Source: an uncultured Clostridia bacterium (lineage in GTDB: Bacteria > Bacillota > Clostridia > Lachnospirales > Lachnospiraceae). From it: a stretch of DNA of 64,000 nt. This document shows, in pieces, positions 56,826-64,000 of this stretch. Location of the stretch: assembly GCA_946403295.1 (NCBI GenBank), contig CAMIZL010000008.1, positions 1 through 64,000 on the forward strand, written 5' to 3'. The translations under genes and the position numbers were made by a program. The notes beneath the pieces are model-generated. The model saw nothing but the letters and a program-made list of their open reading frames with translations, made no database searches and was not told the DNA's origin. The number at the start of each line of letters is the position of its first letter. Position 1 is the stretch's first letter.

Positions 56826-56856
56826 GCGCCACAACCTTCGGGTTGTGGCGCTTTTT
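56826..56856 (+). terminator. Strong Rho-independent terminator of the giant operon
   Basis: GCGCCACAACC (56826-56836) pairs perfectly with GGTTGTGGCGC (56841-56851) around a TTCG tetraloop, followed by TTTTT. It lies 193 bp after the EAL stop and defines the operon end. Confidence 0.92.
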
Positions 56857-56984
56857 CCGTCTTTACCTTTTTTCCGTCTTTACCTCTAATTTAGTGCCAT
56901 TGCTGCCATTTTTCATGCTTCCAACGTCATATTTCGTTTCATCGCGCCGTTTGAAGCCTTTACGTGCCTTCTATGCCCTTCCGC

Positions 56985-57115
56985 GGGCCCGAATAACCCC
57001 TCGTATTCCAATATTCCCTCCTCTCCGGGCCCGAATAACCCCTCGTATTCTAATAATCCCTCCATCCCGGGCCCGAAATTACCCTAGTATTCTTATAGTT
57101 CTCCTTTCCGGGCCC
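56985..57115. repeat. About three tandem copies of a 41-42-bp unit starting GGGCCCGAA
   Basis: GGGCCC recurs at 56985, 57027, 57069 and 57110. Each copy continues 'AATAACCCCTCGTATTC' with decay in the third. The 56857-57161 stretch contains no convincing gene. Confidence 0.8.
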
Positions 57116-57161
57116 GGAAAGGGGGAGCCGACCCTACTTTTAACCGAAATCATGCGAGTGT

Positions 57162-57579
57162 TGGTCCAATAGAAAAAGTATACCCTCCATGGACCGGTTT
57201 TGTTTCCAAATTTTTCCAATTCTTCAGATAATTGGTCCTATAGAAAATCGATGCCCCATTTGGTCAAAATTCCCAAAAAATCGTGGTCCACAGAGACGAC
57301 AGATTTTCTATAGGACTTAGTTTCACAAAACACGAGTTTACCAAGTCATAATTTTCTCAATTATTCACTTGCATTTAGCAAGTAAGATGGCAAGAAGTCG
57401 GGATCGTAGCCGGAGGTTTTCAGATGCTACGAAATCTACTTGCATTTAGCAAGTAAGGTGGCAGGAAGTCGGGATCGTAGCCGGAGGTTTTCAGATGCTA
57501 CGAAATCTACTTGCATTTAGCAAGTAAGATGGCAAGAAGTCGGGATCGCAGCCGGAGGTTTTCAACTGCTACAAGCTCT
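57162..57579. repeat. Interspersed element, copy 1: 205-bp unique part plus three 71-bp tandem units
   Basis: The first ~205 bp contain an exact 15-bp inverted repeat (57235-57249 with 57302-57316, GTCCTATAGAAAATC and its complement). Three 71-bp units follow (57367, 57438, 57509), each with CTTGC-ATTTA-GCAAG and TCGTAGC...GCTACGA stem potential. The same arrangement recurs at 59258-59556 in direct orientation, offset by 2096 bp with no length change over the first part. Confidence 0.85.
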
Positions 57580-57640
57580 ACTTGCTAAAAAAACATTTTA
57601 CAATGTGATTTTAAAAGATGGCGCTTGAAGCGCTTAATAA

Positions 57641-57766
57641 TCTTTTCCTGCTTAGTGAAAGCGTATCTGTCCTGAGAGTGTTGTCAACCCTGCGAAGCAC
57701 CGCTCTGCGGCGATGGGGTTGACCACACTCTCAGGGCAGATAAAAAGGTGGCTAAGCAGGAAAAGA
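57641..57766. other. 126-nt near-perfect foldback (structured RNA or MITE-like DNA hairpin)
   Basis: An outer 15-bp stem is exact (57641-57655 with 57752-57766). A 26-position inner stem (57665-57690 with 57716-57741) has one G-U and one mismatch. The 25-nt apex contains CCGC-TCT-GCGG. Small asymmetric loops separate the two stems. No gene overlaps it. Confidence 0.75.
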
Positions 57767-57795
57767 TAATTGCGCATAGATATGCCTTATATCAA

Positions 57796-57993
57796 TTAAG
57801 TACGAACATACCTTTTTACTTCGCCGTTGTAATTCTTTTTGAAATTGACTATCCCATAAATCGATGCTAAAATATCATCACATTCTGAGACAGAAAGAAT
57901 TGTCTGTTTGTTATTCTGGAAGTATTTCTCCGGATTATCGGTTCTAAAGAAATTATTGATTTCCTTGACACAGTGAATTGATCGGTTACTGAA
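57796..57993 (-). pseudogene. Possible C-terminal gene fragment on the minus strand
   Basis: A minus-strand frame reads 'NNFFRTDNPEKYFQNNK', then 'LSVSECDDILASIYGIVNF' and ends 'GEVKRYVRT' before a stop. The composition looks protein-like, but there is no start codon or ribosome site and no family I recognise. A second minus-strand stretch at about 58166-58240 ('EIRTDYPYAYAFGIIVMAK') is also coding-like. The rest of 57994-58288 is AT-rich with nothing assignable. Confidence 0.35.
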
Positions 57994-58288
57994 TTATTTT
58001 GTATTACAGTATGTTCTACTTAGGAGAATACGAGGGAATACGTATCAATTTAGGAATAATCATTCATGTATGCTGTTACAAATACTTGCTGCATATTGCA
58101 ACTTTTCTGTATTTATATGCATTTTTTCTCGTTATCTAAAGAACTGTAATTTCTAAAATCAATCTTTATTCTCCGGTTTGCTTTGCCATAACAATAATTC
58201 CGAAAGCATAAGCGTATGGATAGTCCGTTCTGATCTCGAAAATTAACAATATGTTTACCGTCTGATTTGGTCGGAGGAAAGGAGTAAA

Positions 58289-59065
58289 ATGATCAAACAA
58301 CTGTTGAAACGTCGAGAACAAATAGTTAGCGAAATTGAAAAGTGCGAAATTGAAATTAATAATGCTCCCAGAGGGAGACTTCAAATTCACAGGAATGGAA
58401 ATACGCTGAGGTGGAGACTTGTGGGAGATGACAGAAAACGCAGAAACATGTCAAAAAATGAGATCACTTTGGCAAAAAAACTCGCAAGGAAAAGGATTTC
58501 CTTTGATTATATGAAACTTTTAAAGAAAGAATTGTATGCAATTGAGTTTTGTTTGAATCATATGCCGAACGATTCTGACTACATTGATCTGAACGAAGAA
58601 AAAAGTCTTTATGCAAGCCTGTTGAACATACCTACTACAAAGAAAACCCCATGGCATCTGCAGGAATATGAGAGAAACAAAGCTCACCCGGAGGGGCTTA
58701 AACATCAAAGTCCGTCGGGCAATATCCTAAGGTCAAAATCAGAGTGCCTTATAGACATGAGTTTGTTTTATCGGGGGATACCGTTTCGTTATGAGTCGAA
58801 GCTGGTAATCGGCACAAACAAATTCTTCCCGGATTTTACATTTTATAAAGAAAAAACCGGTGAGTATAAGTATTGGGAACATTTTGGAATGATGGATGAC
58901 CCGCAATACAGAAAAAAGGCTTTGGCGAAGATTGATCAATATATCAAGGCAGGTTTAATCCCCAACGAGGAAGTGATATTTACATTTGAAACATCCATGA
59001 CCCCGATTTCAGTCAACATGATCGACAAGATGATTCATAGTATTGAAGAATGGATTACGTTATAG
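58289..59065 (+). CDS. PD-(D/E)XK nuclease-like protein (258 aa)
   Basis: AAAGGAG precedes the ATG. The N-terminal ~110 residues are a charged helical region ('LLKRREQIVSEIEKCEIEIN'). The C-terminal part, 'RSKSECLIDMSLFYRGIPFRYE', 'FFPDFTFY' and 'YKYWEHFGMMDDPQYRKKALAKIDQYIKAG', fits the PD-(D/E)XK fold: a helix Glu, an Asp in 'PDF' and 'E-x-F/H' in the next strand. It is a likely DNA-processing or restriction-like enzyme. It is flanked by direct copies of a ~300-bp repeat and is AT-richer than the genes around it, suggesting an acquired unit. The substrate is unknown. Confidence 0.65.
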   Translation: MIKQLLKRREQIVSEIEKCEIEINNAPRGRLQIHRNGNTLRWRLVGDDRKRRNMSKNEITLAKKLARKRISFDYMKLLKKELYAIEFCLNHMPNDSDYIDLNEEKSLYASLLNIPTTKKTPWHLQEYERNKAHPEGLKHQSPSGNILRSKSECLIDMSLFYRGIPFRYESKLVIGTNKFFPDFTFYKEKTGEYKYWEHFGMMDDPQYRKKALAKIDQYIKAGLIPNEEVIFTFETSMTPISVNMIDKMIHSIEEWITL

Positions 59066-59084
59066 TGTCGAAAGCATGTCGGTG

Positions 59085-59250
59085 AGGGGGAAGGCGTGTT
59101 TGGAGAAGTGAGCTTGGGACCGCGGTGGAGGGGGCGTGTTTTGAGAAGTGAGCTTGAGGCCGCGAGGGAGGGGGCGTGTTTTGAGAAGTGAGCTTGGGAC
59201 CGCGGTGGAGGGGGCGTGTTTTGAGAAGTGAGCTTGGGGATCACGAGGGA
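59085..59250. repeat. Four tandem copies of a 40-bp G-rich unit
   Basis: The unit contains GGGGGCGTGTTTTGAGAAG and GAGCTTGGGACCGCGG. Copies alternate between two variants (GGGACCGCGGTGGA and GAGGCCGCGAGGGA). It follows directly behind the nuclease-like gene and ends at the second interspersed element. Confidence 0.85.
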
Positions 59251-59257
59251 GGGAGTG

Positions 59258-59556
59258 TGGTCCAATAGAAAAAGTATGCCCTCCATGGACCGGTTTTATT
59301 TCCAAATTTTTCCAATTCTTCAGATAATTGGTCCTATAGAAAATCGATGCCCCATTTGGTCAAAATTCCCAAAAAATCGTGGTCCACAGAGACGACAGAT
59401 TTTCTATAGGACCTAGTTTCACAAAACACGAGTTTACCAAGTCAAAATTCGTTCAATTATTCACTTGCATTTAGCAAGTAAGATGGCAAGAAGTCGGGAT
59501 CGCAGCCGGAGGTTTTCAGATGCTACGAAATCTACTTGCATTTAGCAAGTAAGATG
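59258..59556. repeat. Interspersed element, copy 2
   Basis: This is a direct copy of the element at 57162, nearly identical over ~205 bp, followed by one full 71-bp unit (59463-59533) and a partial one. Confidence 0.85.
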
Positions 59557-59613
59557 CAAGCTCAGCTTTTTTATATTGCCGAGGGAAAAATCCCCGCTAA
59601 AGTGGCTTAATTC

Positions 59614-59642
59614 TTGACAATAATCCTTACATATTTTAAGAT
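59614..59642 (+). promoter_or_regulatory. Sigma-A type promoter for ileS
   Basis: TTGACA (59614-59619) and TAAGAT (59637-59642) are 17 bp apart, about 47 bp before the ileS start. The short leader leaves no room for a T-box. Confidence 0.7.
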
Positions 59643-59688
59643 AAACCATGTATGCAGTTGAGAAAAATTGAATACATATGGAGGAAAT

Positions 59689-62600
59689 ATGTTTAAGAAA
59701 GTAGATACCAACATGGACTTTGTCGCGCGCGAGAAGGAGACACTTGCCTTCTGGAAGGATCGCGACATTTTTGAAAAGAGTATGAAGGCTACGGAGGGGG
59801 CGCCTACATATACATTTTATGACGGACCGCCCACAGCTAACGGCAAGCCTCACATCGGGCATGTGCTTACACGTGTTATTAAGGATATGATCCCCCGTTA
59901 TAAGACCATGAAGGGCTACTATGTTCCTCGTAAGGCGGGATGGGATACTCACGGACTTCCCGTTGAGCTTGAAGTTGAAAAGCTTCTCGGAATCAACGGC
60001 AAGGACCAGATCGAGTCCTACGGTATGGAGCCTTTCATCAAGAAATGTAAGGAATCCGTTTGGAAATACAAAGGAATGTGGGAAGATTTCTCGGGAACTG
60101 TAGGTTTCTGGGCAGATATGAATGATCCCTACGTTACTTATCATGATAATTTCATCGAGTCCGAATGGTGGGCTCTCAAGCAGATTTGGGACAAAGGCCT
60201 TCTCTATAAGGGCTTTAAGATCGTGCCTTATTGCCCCCGCTGCGGAACCCCTCTTTCGTCGGCGGAGGTTTCACAGGGTTACAAGACAGTAAAGGAGCGT
60301 TCCGCGATCGCTCGTTTCAAGGTTAAGGGCGAGGACGCATACTTCCTTGTTTGGACCACCACGCCCTGGACACTTCCTTCGAACGTTGCGCTCTGCGTGA
60401 ACCCCGATGACACATATATCAAGGTTAAGGCAGTCGACGGATATACCTACATCCTCGCAAAAGAACTCGCCGATACGGTTCTTTCGGGCATTAAGCCTGC
60501 ATCGGATGACAACACCGCAGACGACAAAAATGCAGCCGGAATTAAGACTTATGAGATCCTTGAGACATACACAGGTAAGGATCTTGAATATAAAGAATAT
60601 GAGCCGCTTTTCAATTGCTCCTTTGAGGTTGCACAAAAACAGAACAAGAAGGGCTTCTTCGTGACCTGTGACGGTTATGTTACAATGTCGGACGGTACCG
60701 GAATCGTACATATCGCACCTGCTTTCGGTGAGGACGATGCCAGAGTCGGACGTACATATGACCTTCCTTTCGTTCAGCTCGTTGACGGAAAAGGCGAGAT
60801 GACAAAGGAGACACCTTACGCAGGACTCTTCGTTAAGACTGCGGATCCCGAGGTTCTTAAGGATCTCGACAAGGAGGGCAAGCTTTTTGCGGCTCCCAAA
60901 TTTGAGCATGAATACCCTCATTGCTGGAGATGCGACACGCCACTCATCTATTACGCACGTGATTCGTGGTACATCAAGGAGACAGCGGTAAGGGACAATC
61001 TTATCAAGAACAACAATACGGTCAACTGGATCCCCGAGTCCATCGGCAAGGGAAGATTCGGTAACTGGCTTGAGAATATCCAGGACTGGGCAATCTCACG
61101 TAACCGTTATTGGGGTACTCCCCTCAATATCTGGGAGTGCGAGTGCGGAAGACGTGAGTGCATCGGAAGCCGCGAGGAGCTCGCCGAGAAGTCGGGAAAT
61201 CCTGATGCCGCAAGCATCGAGCTTCACCGCCCTTACATTGACGGCGTGACCATCAAGTGCCCGGATTGCGGCAAAGAAATGCACCGTGTTCCCGAAGTTA
61301 TCGATTGCTGGTTTGACAGCGGCGCGATGCCTTTTGCGCAGCATCACTATCCTTTCGAGAACAAGGAACTTTTTGAGAAGCAGTTCCCCGCAGATTTCAT
61401 CTCCGAGGCTGTAGACCAGACACGTGGCTGGTTCCACTCGCTGATGGCTGAGTCGACCATCCTTTTCGATAAGGCTCCTTATCGCAACGTTATCGTTCTC
61501 GGTCACGTTCAGGATGAGAACGGCCAGAAGATGAGCAAGTCGAAGGGCAACGCAGTCGATCCGTTCGATGCGCTTGCACGTTTCGGCGCCGACGCGATCA
61601 GATGGTACTTCTACATCAACAGCGCGCCCTGGCTCCCCAACCGCTTCCACGACAAGGCAGTTGTCGAGGGACAGCGTAAGTTCATGGGAACACTCTGGAA
61701 CACATATGCGTTCTTCGTGCTTTATGCAAATATCGACGGATTCGATCCGACAGAATATACATTAAAGAAAGAGACCTTAACGGTTATGGACAAGTGGCTG
61801 CTTTCACGCCTCAATACCACCGTTAAGGAGACCGACGAAAACCTTGAGAATTACCGTATCCCCGAGGCTGCCAAGGGGCTTTTGCAGTTCGTCGACGAGA
61901 TGAGTAATTGGTATGTTCGCCGTTCGCGAGAGCGTTTCTGGGCTAAGGGAATGGAAGAGGACAAGATCGCCGCTTACATGACTCTTTACACGGCGCTCGT
62001 GACGATCTCGAAGGCCGCTGCGCCCATGATCCCCTTCATGACGGAGGAGATCTACCGCAACCTTGTTGTCGGAGTGGACGCGAGTGCTCCCGAGAGTATC
62101 CACCTTTGCAAATATCCCGTTGCTGACGAGTCGTTCATCGACAAGAAGCTTGAGAAAGACATGGAGACAGCTGAGGATGTTGTTGTTCTCGGCCGTGCCG
62201 GACGTAACGATGCGGCTGTTAAGCAGCGTCAGCCCCTCAGGGTTATGTACGTTAAGGGCGCACAGCATGTATCCGAGCTTTATATGGATATCATCAAAGA
62301 TGAGCTTAATGTCAAGGAGATCGTCTTCACGGATGATACATCTTCGTTTGCGGGATATGTATTCAAGCCTAATTTCAAGACACTCGGAAAGCGTTTCGGA
62401 AGCAAGATCAATGCTCTCAAAGAGACTCTTGCGTCACTTCCCGATCCCGCTAAAGCATATGCTGAGCTTTCCGCAAACGGCAGCGTGAACATCGACTTTG
62501 ACGGCAATAAGGAAAACCTTGCCTCAGAAGACCTCGTTGTCGAGACGGTCAAGAAGGAGGGCTTCGTGACTTGTGAAGAGGGCGGACTTTGCGTCGTTCT

Positions 62601-62880
62601 CGATACAAACCTTGATGAGCAGCTCATCGAGGAAGGCTTCGTAAGAGAGATCATAAGCAAGGTTCAGACAATGCGTAAGGAAGCGGGCTTTGAGGTTATG
62701 GACCGCATCAAGGTTTACCTTAAGGGCAGCGAGGAGCTTGAGCGCATTGCCATCGCGAACAGGGATATGATAAGCAATATCTGTCTTGCGGATGAGATCG
62801 TTGTGGGTGTCACAGCCGGATATGTTAAGGAGTGGAACCTTAACGGCGAGGACGCTACGCTCGGAGTTGAGAAGATCTGA
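59689..62880 (+). CDS. ileS: Isoleucyl-tRNA synthetase (1063 aa)
   Basis: The ATG at 59689 has GGAGG seven bases upstream. Class I signatures are intact: 'PHIGHVLTRVIKDM' (HIGH) and 'GQKMSKSKGNAVDPFDALA' (KMSKS). The editing domain carries 'WTTTPWTLPSNVAL' and 'DGTGIVHIAPAFGEDD'. Internal Cys pairs ('CPDCGK', 'CECGRREC') may bind zinc. The length of 1063 aa and the lack of a C-terminal zinc finger fit the longer, eukaryote-like type 2 IleRS common in Clostridia. It charges tRNA-Ile in the cytoplasm. Confidence 0.96.
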   Translation: MFKKVDTNMDFVAREKETLAFWKDRDIFEKSMKATEGAPTYTFYDGPPTANGKPHIGHVLTRVIKDMIPRYKTMKGYYVPRKAGWDTHGLPVELEVEKLLGINGKDQIESYGMEPFIKKCKESVWKYKGMWEDFSGTVGFWADMNDPYVTYHDNFIESEWWALKQIWDKGLLYKGFKIVPYCPRCGTPLSSAEVSQGYKTVKERSAIARFKVKGEDAYFLVWTTTPWTLPSNVALCVNPDDTYIKVKAVDGYTYILAKELADTVLSGIKPASDDNTADDKNAAGIKTYEILETYTGKDLEYKEYEPLFNCSFEVAQKQNKKGFFVTCDGYVTMSDGTGIVHIAPAFGEDDARVGRTYDLPFVQLVDGKGEMTKETPYAGLFVKTADPEVLKDLDKEGKLFAAPKFEHEYPHCWRCDTPLIYYARDSWYIKETAVRDNLIKNNNTVNWIPESIGKGRFGNWLENIQDWAISRNRYWGTPLNIWECECGRRECIGSREELAEKSGNPDAASIELHRPYIDGVTIKCPDCGKEMHRVPEVIDCWFDSGAMPFAQHHYPFENKELFEKQFPADFISEAVDQTRGWFHSLMAESTILFDKAPYRNVIVLGHVQDENGQKMSKSKGNAVDPFDALARFGADAIRWYFYINSAPWLPNRFHDKAVVEGQRKFMGTLWNTYAFFVLYANIDGFDPTEYTLKKETLTVMDKWLLSRLNTTVKETDENLENYRIPEAAKGLLQFVDEMSNWYVRRSRERFWAKGMEEDKIAAYMTLYTALVTISKAAAPMIPFMTEEIYRNLVVGVDASAPESIHLCKYPVADESFIDKKLEKDMETAEDVVVLGRAGRNDAAVKQRQPLRVMYVKGAQHVSELYMDIIKDELNVKEIVFTDDTSSFAGYVFKPNFKTLGKRFGSKINALKETLASLPDPAKAYAELSANGSVNIDFDGNKENLASEDLVVETVKKEGFVTCEEGGLCVVLDTNLDEQLIEEGFVREIISKVQTMRKEAGFEVMDRIKVYLKGSEELERIAIANRDMISNICLADEIVVGVTAGYVKEWNLNGEDATLGVEKI

Positions 62881-63049
62881 GATATAAACACGGAGAAAGG
62901 TTCCGAAACGTGAGAGATCTGAAAGATCCGAAACGTGAGGAACTCTCGCGTCACGGAACGTGAGGGATCAGAGCGGTTCCGGAACCGAAAAATGTTTTGC
63001 AATATACAGAAGGTAAAGATTTAGGGTGACAAAGGAAAGGACAAAAAGC

Positions 63050-64000
63050 ATGGAGATCAAAAAAAGAGAATTCCGCGAAAGTGTTGAGAACTATCTGATG
63101 ACGCTCTACAGAAAGGAAGTAAAGGACGCTTCCCGCCAGCAGATATTCCAAAGCGTATGTTATGCCATCAAGGAGCATATCGTTGATGATTGGGTTGCAT
63201 CGCATAAGCTTGTGGAGAAAAAGGATGCGAAGACGGTTTATTACATGTCCATGGAGTTTTTGATGGGCAGGGCGCTCGGAAACATCCTCATAAACATGAA
63301 AGCAGATAAGGTTGTCAGCGAGGTGCTTGACGAACTCGGATTCGATCTTAATGCGATCGAGGATGAAGAGCCCGATCCCGCGCTCGGAAACGGTGGTCTC
63401 GGAAGACTTGCCGCTTGTTTCCTTGATTCACTCGCTACACTCGGATATCCCGCGATCGGATGCGGTATCCGTTATAAATACGGCATGTTCAAGCAGAAGA
63501 TCGAGAACGGTTATCAGGTAGAAGTTCCCGATAACTGGCTTAAGGACGGCAATCCCTTTGAGATGCGCGATGCCGAGAATGCCAAGATCGTTAAATTTGG
63601 CGGATATGTGCGCATGGTCAAGAACGAACAGGGACGTGAATGCTTCGTTCAGGAGGGCTGCAATACGGTTCTCGCGGTTCCGTACGATCTGCCCGTTGTG
63701 GGATATGACAATCATTTCGTTAACACGCTCCGTATCTGGGATGCGAGTGCAGTGAACGATTTCCAGCTCGATTCGTTTGATAAGGGTGATTATCATAAGG
63801 CGGTTGAGCAGGAGAACCTTGCAAAGACGATCTGTGAGGTGCTTTACCCCAACGATAATCATTATGCCGGTAAGGAGCTCAGACTCAAGCAGCAATATTT
63901 CTTTGTATCGGCGAGCGTACAGCTTGCGGTTTCGCAGTTTATGTCGCAGCACGACGATATAAAGAAGCTTCCCGATCACGTGGTATTCCAGATGAACGAT
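63050..64000 (+). CDS. glgP: Glycogen/starch phosphorylase, N-terminal part (runs off the window)
   Basis: AAAGGAAAGGA precedes the ATG at 63050. The frame stays open to the window end (317 codons). Family signatures are clear: 'KTVYYMSMEFLMGRALGNILINM', 'DPALGNGGLGRLAACFLDSLATLGYPAIGCGIRY', 'KIENGYQVEVPDNWLKDGNPFE' and 'LRLKQQYFFVSASVQ'. It releases glucose-1-phosphate from glycogen using PLP; the PLP-binding lysine region lies beyond this window. The gap to ileS (62881-63049) contains short repeats of CCGAAACGTGAG and no gene. Confidence 0.95.
   Translation, partial: MEIKKREFRESVENYLMTLYRKEVKDASRQQIFQSVCYAIKEHIVDDWVASHKLVEKKDAKTVYYMSMEFLMGRALGNILINMKADKVVSEVLDELGFDLNAIEDEEPDPALGNGGLGRLAACFLDSLATLGYPAIGCGIRYKYGMFKQKIENGYQVEVPDNWLKDGNPFEMRDAENAKIVKFGGYVRMVKNEQGRECFVQEGCNTVLAVPYDLPVVGYDNHFVNTLRIWDASAVNDFQLDSFDKGDYHKAVEQENLAKTICEVLYPNDNHYAGKELRLKQQYFFVSASVQLAVSQFMSQHDDIKKLPDHVVFQMND

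Noticed and set aside
56596-56832. Minus-strand ORF with repeated 'DNKYVDNPQPGNYQT'
   Set aside because: It arises from the 45-bp tandem repeat and the terminator region, has no ribosome site, and overlaps the EAL gene end and terminator.
57367-57579. CRISPR array
   Set aside because: The three 71-bp units are repeated in full with no unique spacers, and no cas genes are present.
57641-57766. Retron ncRNA
   Set aside because: The hairpin is long enough, but there is no reverse transcriptase gene in the window and no visible msr segment.
59085-59250. T-box leader of ileS, because GGGACCGCGG recurs upstream
   Set aside because: The motif is part of a 40-bp tandem repeat far from the gene, without the full T-box sequence or Stem I. 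The ileS promoter at 59614 lies after it.

Overview
The window looks like chromosomal DNA of a Gram-positive gut or rumen Clostridia, most likely Lachnospiraceae (Butyrivibrio-like). This is inferred from moderate GC content, strong AGGAGG-type ribosome sites, TTGACA/TATAAT promoters, a flavodiiron protein, a ThyX-type thymidylate synthase, abundant c-di-GMP enzymes and very large secreted beta-rich proteins. No rRNA, tRNA, CRISPR array or phage module was seen.

Layout. 0.1-7.7 kb: two paralogous secreted Ig-like repeat proteins. 7.8-8.8 kb: a LytTR regulator with its DUF3021 membrane partner. 9.0-11.9 kb: a promoter driving an anchored sugar-binding-type protein and a diguanylate cyclase. 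12.0-13.6 kb: a von Willebrand A lipoprotein. 13.7-22.2 kb: an accessory patchwork with a truncated methyltransferase, a GNAT, a Phd/ParE-like toxin-antitoxin pair, a DUF4417 gene next to a polymorphic-toxin-like gene and a CdiI-like immunity gene, hipBA, an MFS exporter, an XRE/DUF3791/DUF3990-remnant cluster, and a duplicated leader with a 20-codon lipoprotein stub. 22.4-24.8 kb: housekeeping genes (flavodiiron protein, STAS protein, thyX).

The main object is a 31-kb, twelve-gene, same-strand operon (25.1-56.9 kb). It starts at a good promoter and ends at a strong terminator. Its core is a complete set of F1-ATPase-like genes in canonical atp order: c, b (with a delta-like tail), alpha, gamma, beta, epsilon. 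It has no subunit a. The c subunit has threonine where the ion-binding carboxylate should be, and no acidic residue anywhere in helix 2. Alpha and beta keep the Walker motifs, the catalytic glutamate and the arginine finger. The set therefore looks like an ATP-driven rotary motor that cannot pump ions by the known mechanism. It is embedded among membrane-anchored extracellular proteins: 2219 aa with 39 collagen-like G-X-Y triplets, 605 aa with 39 G-G-X triplets, a five-helix 400-aa protein, a 465-aa protein and a 4306-aa protein with a membrane helix at both ends. The last gene is a sensor with a degenerate GGDEF and an EAL domain. My working hypothesis is an F1-like-X0 machine that uses ATP to move, assemble or energise a giant cell-surface structure under c-di-GMP-linked control. 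The architecture is read directly from sequence; the function is inference.

56.6-59.6 kb is repeat-rich: 45-, 42-, 71- and 40-bp tandem repeats, a 126-nt foldback, and a ~300-bp element duplicated on both sides of a nuclease-like gene. The window ends with ileS and the start of a glycogen phosphorylase gene.
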